9,875 bases of DNA from DASXRU01 sp039933315. GTDB lineage: Bacteria; Acidobacteriota; Blastocatellia; Pyrinomonadales; Pyrinomonadaceae. Position numbers and translations under genes: made by a program. Location: NCBI GenBank assembly GCA_039933315.1, contig JBDTOI010000151.1, positions 1 to 9,875 on the forward strand. The letters are read 5' to 3'. The notes under the pieces are model-generated. The model searched no databases. It had not been told where the DNA came from and was given only the letters and a program-made list of their open reading frames with translations. Positions 5,726-9,875 of the stretch are shown one piece after another; position 1 is the first letter of the stretch; every line of letters starts with the position of its first letter.

Positions 5726-7564
5726 ATGAGAACGAAACTTTTAGGTATGCTGGTGCTGCTTGTCACGAGCGGCGTCGCCGCTGCACAGAGCAATCCGACC
5801 CCTGCCCGGCCTGCGTCAAGCCCAACGCCCACAGGGGCGCCGCGCCGGCCGGCTGGCTTGGACCTGGCGCAATACGGTGTGTCGTTTGAGCCGGACCAGC
5901 GTTTGATCGTGGTGATGGCCGCACTCGATGCCGCCGGTTTTGATCCTACCCCGGCAGGAAAAGAGCCATCTTTCTTTCGCACTCAGATTAGAAGGGGCCT
6001 GGCGGGCCTGGATCCGGGACTTCGCGAGCGCCTGAGATCCTATTACGAGCGCACCAAACTACCGGCCCCGGCCACTGCGGCGGATCAAGCAGCCCGGTAC
6101 GTTTCCCTGGCTTACACTCTTGGTCCGCCACCGACCTTCGATGCCCCGGAACGATCCGACGATCTGCCCGGTGGTGTTTTGGAAGTGCTGGACTTTGCCC
6201 CGCTGGTGCGCGAGTTCTACCGCAAATCCGGCATCGATGAACGAATTGTTTCCTACGTGCGGGCCTACCAGGCCGAAGGCGATCGTTTGCGCCAGCCTAC
6301 CGGCGAGATGGTGCAAGCGGTGCTGTCCTACCTGCACACGCAGCCTGACCTGGTCGCCCGCGAGCGCGTCAAGGTCGCCAGTCCGGGTAAAAAGAAGCAG
6401 AAAGCGGGACAAACGTACAGTGTGCGCGAACATGCGCGCCGCTTTTATATCGTGCCTGATCTGCTGGGAGTGCCCGGCACCATTAATTTTCGCATCATCG
6501 CGGACGACTATTACGCCATCGTTCCGGAGGGTATCAACGCGGCTTCGTCGGAAGTGCGGCGCGCTTACGTTCAATATGTGATCGATCCGGTTGTGCTGCG
6601 TTACAACCGCGAAGTCGCGGCGCAGCGGGAAAAGATCAAGCAACTGCTTGATGAGCGAACTAAGGCCGGGGCCGAAGTTTCGCCCGATATTTTCCTAACG
6701 GTGTCGCGATCCTTTGTCGCTGCGACCGATGCGCGTCTGGAGGAGAAACTGCGATTGGCCGCATTGGAGAACAATACTCGCGCGGCTTTGCGGGCCGCGA
6801 GGGACGAAGCCGCGCGAACGCAAATCACTAAGGAGGCACAGCTGGCCCGTGCGGCCATCGCGGACGAGACAGTGGCGAGGTTAGCCGGCGACTATGAGAA
6901 AGGTGCGGTGCTGGCTTTTTACTTTGCCGACCAATTGCGAGATCTGGAGGTGGCCGGCTTTGGCTTCAAGGATTTCTTTGCCGACATGGTGGCTTCGTTC
7001 GATCCGGCGCGCGAGGCTCGTCGTCCTGCCGATTACGCTGCCGCGATGACCCGGGCACTGGCCGCGCGAAAAGCCCACGCCGCATATTCCCAATGGCTGG
7101 TAAATCCGGGCGAAGTAATCGAAAGTGGGGCTGTGCCGGCAAGGCCGAGTCTGGTCCAGGGACTAAGTGAAGTGGAAAAGCTTTTGCAAATGAAGAACTA
7201 CGAAGGAGCAGAAACGCGCTTAAGGTTATTAATGCAGGATTTTCCCGGCGAGCCCCGCATCATGTTCACCATGGGGCAAACTGCGAGTTTATGGGCCCGC
7301 GATAGCACTGATGACGCCGTGCAGTCGGAAAGGCTGAACCGGGCGTTGGGGAATTATCAATTGGCTGTTAGTGCCGCCTCTGCCGACACCGATCGGGTGC
7401 TGCTCTCGCGCGCTCACGAAGCCATGGGACGCATTCTCGCGTTTCTCGATCGGGAGGCCGAAGCCTTGAAGGAATTTGATGCCGCAATCGGTCTGGGCGA
7501 CATACCCGGCGGCGCCTTCAGGGATGCCGTAGAAGGAAAGAAAAGGTTAAGCCAGCCAAAGTAG
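5726..7564 (+). CDS. Secreted protein of unknown function with TPR-like C-terminus
   Basis: I do not recognise the family with confidence. From ATG 5726 the product has 612 residues. Residues 1-20 (MRTKLLGMLVLLVTSGVAAA) form a signal peptide with a likely cut near AAAQ. A proline-rich linker follows (22-44). Residues 45-290 are a mixed globular part rich in aromatic residues (LVREFYRKSG, ARRFYIVPDLLG, DDYYAIVPEG, RRAYVQYVIDPV). Residues 295-380 are strongly helical and charged, perhaps coiled coil. Residues 476-600 contain helix pairs like tetratricopeptide repeats (VEKLLQMKNYEGAETRL, ALGNYQLAVSA, EAMGRILAFLDREAEALKEFDAA). There is no lipobox, no C-terminal anchor and no obvious catalytic motif. 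It is probably periplasmic or exported. The ORF opens at TTG 5702, but the signal peptide begins at 5726. It stands alone on its strand and converges on the PDZ gene. Confidence 0.8.
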   Translation: MRTKLLGMLVLLVTSGVAAAQSNPTPARPASSPTPTGAPRRPAGLDLAQYGVSFEPDQRLIVVMAALDAAGFDPTPAGKEPSFFRTQIRRGLAGLDPGLRERLRSYYERTKLPAPATAADQAARYVSLAYTLGPPPTFDAPERSDDLPGGVLEVLDFAPLVREFYRKSGIDERIVSYVRAYQAEGDRLRQPTGEMVQAVLSYLHTQPDLVARERVKVASPGKKKQKAGQTYSVREHARRFYIVPDLLGVPGTINFRIIADDYYAIVPEGINAASSEVRRAYVQYVIDPVVLRYNREVAAQREKIKQLLDERTKAGAEVSPDIFLTVSRSFVAATDARLEEKLRLAALENNTRAALRAARDEAARTQITKEAQLARAAIADETVARLAGDYEKGAVLAFYFADQLRDLEVAGFGFKDFFADMVASFDPAREARRPADYAAAMTRALAARKAHAAYSQWLVNPGEVIESGAVPARPSLVQGLSEVEKLLQMKNYEGAETRLRLLMQDFPGEPRIMFTMGQTASLWARDSTDDAVQSERLNRALGNYQLAVSAASADTDRVLLSRAHEAMGRILAFLDREAEALKEFDAAIGLGDIPGGAFRDAVEGKKRLSQPK

Positions 7565-7595
7565 GGCCCTGCCAGCCTGGCGGGCGTTTAGAGTA

Positions 7596-7615
7596 CCGAC
7601 TTTAGTCGGGCTTTT
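7596..7615 (+). terminator. Hairpin and T-run ending the 612-residue protein transcript
   Basis: The stem CCGACT/AGTCGG (7596-7609) is followed by GC and TTTT (7612-7615) on the plus strand, 31 bases after the stop codon. The stem is short and the loop tight, so alone it would be modest; the full 25-bp inverted repeat could replace it. Confidence 0.5.
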
Positions 7616-7646
7616 CTCAAACCTATTAAAGCCCGATTGAATTGCT

Positions 7647-7666
7647 AAAAGCCCGACTAAAGTCGG
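7647..7666 (-). terminator. Mirror hairpin and T-run on the minus strand
   Basis: This is the right arm of the same inverted repeat, read on the minus strand: stem 7666-7653, then GC and TTTT (7650-7647). It would act as a second terminator behind the PDZ gene. Confidence 0.45.
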
Positions 7667-7686
7667 TACTCAAAACACCACTTAGC

Positions 7687-7718
7687 AAAAGTGCCTGCCA
7701 GCGTTAACTGACAGGCAC
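7687..7718 (-). terminator. Intrinsic terminator of the PDZ protein gene
   Basis: GTGCCTGCCAG and CTGACAGGCAC (7691-7718) form an 11-bp stem with one mismatch and a 6-base loop. On the minus strand the stem is followed directly by TTTT (7690-7687). It lies 27 bases after the stop codon of the PDZ gene. On the plus strand the stem is followed by AAAA, so the polarity fits the minus-strand gene. Confidence 0.65.
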
Positions 7719-7744
7719 AAAAGATCACAGACTGAACGTCCCTA

Positions 7745-8851
7745 TTAAATAGGGAATCCCGGCCGGCTTCCGACGCGCACGCGCGGAACCACCACATTGA
7801 TTTCCGGAATCGTCGGCAAATTAATCTGCGGCGTCATGATATTGATCGCCGGAATTGTCGGCAGGTTAATGGCCGGGATCACGATGTTGCCATTTCTGGC
7901 GCCGCGCACTATGGAATTGCGGATTGAGTCGCGAAAGACTTGCCGATTTAGCGTCCGGCCACCTGGCAGCGCCATGGGGGCTTCCGCCTTCGTAGGCGTC
8001 ACCCGGACAGTGCGCTGATTCTTGTCACGTACCACAGTGAGCGTGACGTCGCCCTCCTTCTGTTTATTGATGGCTCGCGAAAGATCCCCTGAACCTTCCA
8101 CTTTTTCGCCGTCAATGGCGGTGATGATGTCACCGGCTTTTAGTCCGGCCTTCGCGGCGGGACTATCTTCGTTAACTGACGTAATCAGCACGCCGCCGTC
8201 TTTCACGCCAAAATAATCGGCCAGTTGTTTGGTGAGCTGCTGTGTACTGACGCCAATGCGGCGGTTGTTGCCGAAATTAAAGATGAAGTTTTCGCCACTT
8301 TGACCCAGGCCCGGAAACCCTTCGATCCTGGGCAGCGCCTGTGGATTGACACGACCAAGCTCGCCCCGCGGCGTGATCAATTGCCATGCGTCTGCATTCT
8401 CCGTGCGTTTGGCGAGGGTGACTGTCACCTCTTGTTCCGAGCCACCGCGGCTGATTGATAGCCGCGTGGTTTGGTCGGGTGAAGATTCACCTACCAGGCG
8501 ATTCAGTTTGCGTACGCTCGATACAACTTCGTTATCGAAGCGCAAAATCACGTCACCCTTTTTCAAACCGGCTCGTTCTGCCGGGCTGGATTTAACCACT
8601 TCGGTAATTCCTACGCCCCGCACCTGGGATTGCCCATAGGTGCTCATGTTCTCCTTGTTCACATCTTCCGCATAAACGCCGAGAAAGGTCCCGCCGCTCA
8701 CAAACAGGGAAATATCAGGAGCTCCCTGGATCACCCGCGGGGTGCTCGGCGGCGGCGCGGGTTCCTGCGCCGTAGCTGTTTCATGGGTCAGGGCAATTCC
8801 GCCGGTCAGTAAGACGAGACTCAGCATTGCTGTTAACTTTTTAGGGGTCAT
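7745..8851 (-). CDS. Secreted two-PDZ-domain protein without protease domain
   Basis: The product is predicted to be exported and to bind peptide C-termini or act as a scaffold. From ATG 8851 it has 368 residues. Residues 1-28 are a signal peptide (MTPKKLTAMLSLVLLTGGIA, cut near ATAQ), then a proline-rich stretch. PDZ 1 covers about 55-148 (FLGVYAED, SPAERAGLKKGDVILRFDN). PDZ 2 covers about 197-287 (SPAAKAGLKAGDIITAIDGEKV). Both resemble HtrA/DegP-type PDZ domains, but there is no trypsin-like domain and no His-Asp-Ser triad. The tail (323-354) is a string of PAIN/PTIP units. GGAGG 9 bases upstream fixes the start; the longer open frame to 9139 lies within the neighbouring gene. It follows the metallo-hydrolase gene by 73 bases and has its own terminator. 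Targets are unknown. Confidence 0.9.
   Translation of the reverse strand: MTPKKLTAMLSLVLLTGGIALTHETATAQEPAPPPSTPRVIQGAPDISLFVSGGTFLGVYAEDVNKENMSTYGQSQVRGVGITEVVKSSPAERAGLKKGDVILRFDNEVVSSVRKLNRLVGESSPDQTTRLSISRGGSEQEVTVTLAKRTENADAWQLITPRGELGRVNPQALPRIEGFPGLGQSGENFIFNFGNNRRIGVSTQQLTKQLADYFGVKDGGVLITSVNEDSPAAKAGLKAGDIITAIDGEKVEGSGDLSRAINKQKEGDVTLTVVRDKNQRTVRVTPTKAEAPMALPGGRTLNRQVFRDSIRNSIVRGARNGNIVIPAINLPTIPAINIMTPQINLPTIPEINVVVPRVRVGSRPGFPI
7796..7885 (-). repeat. Coding tandem repeat, PxIN units
   Basis: The 30 codons encode IVIPAIN, LPTIPAIN, IMTPQIN and LPTIPEIN in series, four degenerate 7-8-residue units each ending in IN. The DNA is also visibly repetitive (copies of CGGAATCGTCGG and GGAATTGTCGG). 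It sits at the C-terminal end of the PDZ protein. Confidence 0.8.
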
Positions 8852-8924
8852 AGACAAATTCCTCCGGAAAGATTTCACTCTTTCACGCCCCTCCGATAGC
8901 CGGGTTCCAAAAAAGTCGCAGTTT
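8852..8924 (-). promoter_or_regulatory. Gap between metallo-hydrolase and PDZ genes with ribosome-binding site
   Basis: This 73-base gap carries GGAGG at 8861-8868 (minus strand) in optimal distance for the PDZ start. I see no hairpin with T-run, so readthrough from the metallo-hydrolase gene is possible, and no clear promoter. Confidence 0.45.
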
Positions 8925-9875
8925 TTAGCTTGAAAGTTGGCGGTAGACTTCCTTTTCACCGGCGACTTCCAGGGCAATTTTCCCTGCCGAATGCGCCAGA
9001 TCGAGGTGGGCCACGGCTTCGGAGACCGCCAGGAAGCGATGAACGTCATCCGTCTGGGGAAACATCGCGCGTGAGACCTCCCAGGCGGTAGTGCCTTCCC
9101 GGGGAATGAGACCGATAACCTGGCCCTGGCGCTCATCAATCGCGCGTACGTAGCGGTTAAAGAGTTCTTCGTAATCGCCTACCGGATCACCATGGCCGCC
9201 GTGCACCAGGGTGGGCGCGAAGCTACGCAGCCGCGCGAGACTCACAAGGTATTCGGACAGAGACGGGAAGCGGCGCGACGCATCGATGGGGTCAGGGGAC
9301 AGAACCGGATTGGGGGTGACGCGCTTGAGCACGCAATCGCCGGCAATAATGGTGCGGTCGGCTTCGCGCACGAACGAACACGAGCCGGGCGTGTGGCCGG
9401 GAGTATGAACGATGCGCAGCGAGCCGGTGGCAAACTCCAGCTCCCCTTCATCCCAAAGCGGGCTGTACTCATGATCTTCGAAAGAGTCTGCGTACTGGCG
9501 CACGCCCTGGTACATTCGGCGCATCCTCTCAATTTCATCTTCCGGGACGCCGGCGCGAACCAGCAGGTGGCGATGCTCGGCGTATTCCAAACGCCCGGCG
9601 CGATGGCCTGTCTCCCATTCATGGACAAACACTTCCGCGTTCTTTGCTTCATCTCTCAAGGAGCGAGCCAGGCCGCAGTGGTCCTCGTGGGCATGGGTCA
9701 GGACGATGCGGCGAATGTCAGCGACAATAAAGCCGGCTCGTCGCAAACCCGCTCGCAGAGCCTCCGCCGCTTCTTTAGTCTTGGGCCCCGTGTCGATGAT
9801 TGTGATCGGGTCTTCGGCAACCAGGTAGACGTTGACGGGGCCGATGTAGAACGGGGTGGGGAGTGAGATGGGGAT
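8925..9875 (-). CDS. Metallo-beta-lactamase-fold hydrolase, N-terminus cut by window edge
   Basis: This is a probable cytoplasmic binuclear-metal hydrolase of unknown substrate. The frame is open to the right edge, giving 316 visible residues; the first visible ones (IPISLPTPFYIGPVNVYLV) match the usual beginning of this fold, so few residues are missing. Counting from the edge, the metal motif THAHEDH lies at 60-66 (His61, His63, Asp65, His66). HTPGHTPGS follows with its His at 161, then AGDCVL (Asp180) and VHGGHGDP with the last metal His at 228. The C-terminal 90 residues (AIDERQGQVIGLI and EAVAHLDLAHSAGKI) look like the helical tail of LACTB2-like hydrolases. No signal peptide is visible. 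The TTG at 9746 is internal, not a start. It leads a possible two-gene unit with the PDZ protein gene. Confidence 0.9.
   Translation of the reverse strand: MPISLPTPFYIGPVNVYLVAEDPITIIDTGPKTKEAAEALRAGLRRAGFIVADIRRIVLTHAHEDHCGLARSLRDEAKNAEVFVHEWETGHRAGRLEYAEHRHLLVRAGVPEDEIERMRRMYQGVRQYADSFEDHEYSPLWDEGELEFATGSLRIVHTPGHTPGSCSFVREADRTIIAGDCVLKRVTPNPVLSPDPIDASRRFPSLSEYLVSLARLRSFAPTLVHGGHGDPVGDYEELFNRYVRAIDERQGQVIGLIPREGTTAWEVSRAMFPQTDDVHRFLAVSEAVAHLDLAHSAGKIALEVAGEKEVYRQLSS

Larger units (their letters stand above)
7591..7671. repeat. 25-bp perfect inverted repeat in the convergent gap
   Basis: The arm 7591-7615 (GAGTACCGACTTTAG then TCGGGCTTTT) is repeated as its exact reverse complement at 7647-7671, with a 31-base loop. 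Each arm is itself a small palindrome, CCGACT-TT-AGTCGG. The loop contains a further partial copy, AAAGCCCGA (7628-7636). No target-site duplication is visible at the edges. The design resembles dispersed palindromic elements in environmental genomes, and also a double terminator between convergent genes. Confidence 0.85.

Noticed and set aside
6059..6643. Minus-strand open frame of 194 residues
   Set aside because: It is antisense to the secreted 612-residue protein, with no domain or start signal.
8852..9139. N-terminal extension of the PDZ gene
   Set aside because: It overlaps the metallo-hydrolase gene in another frame, while ATG 8851 has GGAGG and begins a signal peptide.
9744..9746. 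TTG at 9746 as start of the metallo-hydrolase
   Set aside because: The frame continues to the window edge and encodes the conserved N-terminal strands and the Asp-Thr-Gly turn (IIDTGPKT) of the fold.
9192..9866. Plus-strand open frame of 224 residues
   Set aside because: It is antisense to the metallo-hydrolase, whose metal motifs are intact, and has no recognisable domain.
1..9875. Mobile element, phage or defence system
   Set aside because: I found no transposase, integrase, toxin-antitoxin, restriction or phage gene; RtcB alone is not evidence of a defence locus here.

Overview
The window looks like a chromosomal stretch from a moderately GC-rich free-living bacterium. I lean towards Acidobacteriota, Blastocatellia/Pyrinomonadales-like. 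The lean rests on general impression: secreted PDZ and TPR-like proteins, a short partner-switching module, and intergenic palindromic repeats of kinds I associate with such genomes. There is no rRNA or marker gene here to prove it. I see no transposase, integrase, phage gene, tRNA, rRNA or CRISPR array.

Left part, minus strand (about 23-3563): aroA (EPSP synthase) is followed by a 185-bp gap, then aroK (shikimate kinase), then an RtcB-type RNA ligase whose ATG overlaps the aroK stop by 4 bases. The first two genes supply two steps of chorismate synthesis. RtcB seals RNA ends and is probably translationally coupled to aroK. The aroA-aroK gap is filled by a long imperfect inverted array of TTCGTG/CACGAA boxes spaced about one helical turn apart. 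The RtcB stop codon lies inside a GC-rich hairpin.

Middle part, plus strand (about 3697-5616): from a divergent intergenic region with a candidate promoter run an RsbW/SpoIIAB-type ATPase (anti-sigma kinase), two STAS anti-anti-sigma antagonists about 70% identical to each other, and a DUF2062 membrane protein. This is a partner-switching core with a duplicated antagonist. No sigma factor and no PP2C phosphatase lie in the window. The gap before the DUF2062 gene is almost wholly an inverted repeat built of TTTCGAG units.

Right part: a 612-residue secreted protein of unknown function with a TPR-like C-terminus (plus strand, 5726-7564) converges on a minus-strand pair, a metallo-beta-lactamase-fold hydrolase (cut by the right edge) and a secreted two-PDZ protein without a protease domain. 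The convergent gap holds a 25-bp perfect inverted repeat, each arm of which is itself hairpin plus T-run, and a separate terminator for the PDZ gene.

No complete new system is evident. The most unusual things are the four unrelated palindromic repeat types, in four intergenic or gene-end positions, the duplicated STAS module, the aroK-rtcB coupling, the unknown secreted protein, and the PxIN-repeat tail of the PDZ protein.
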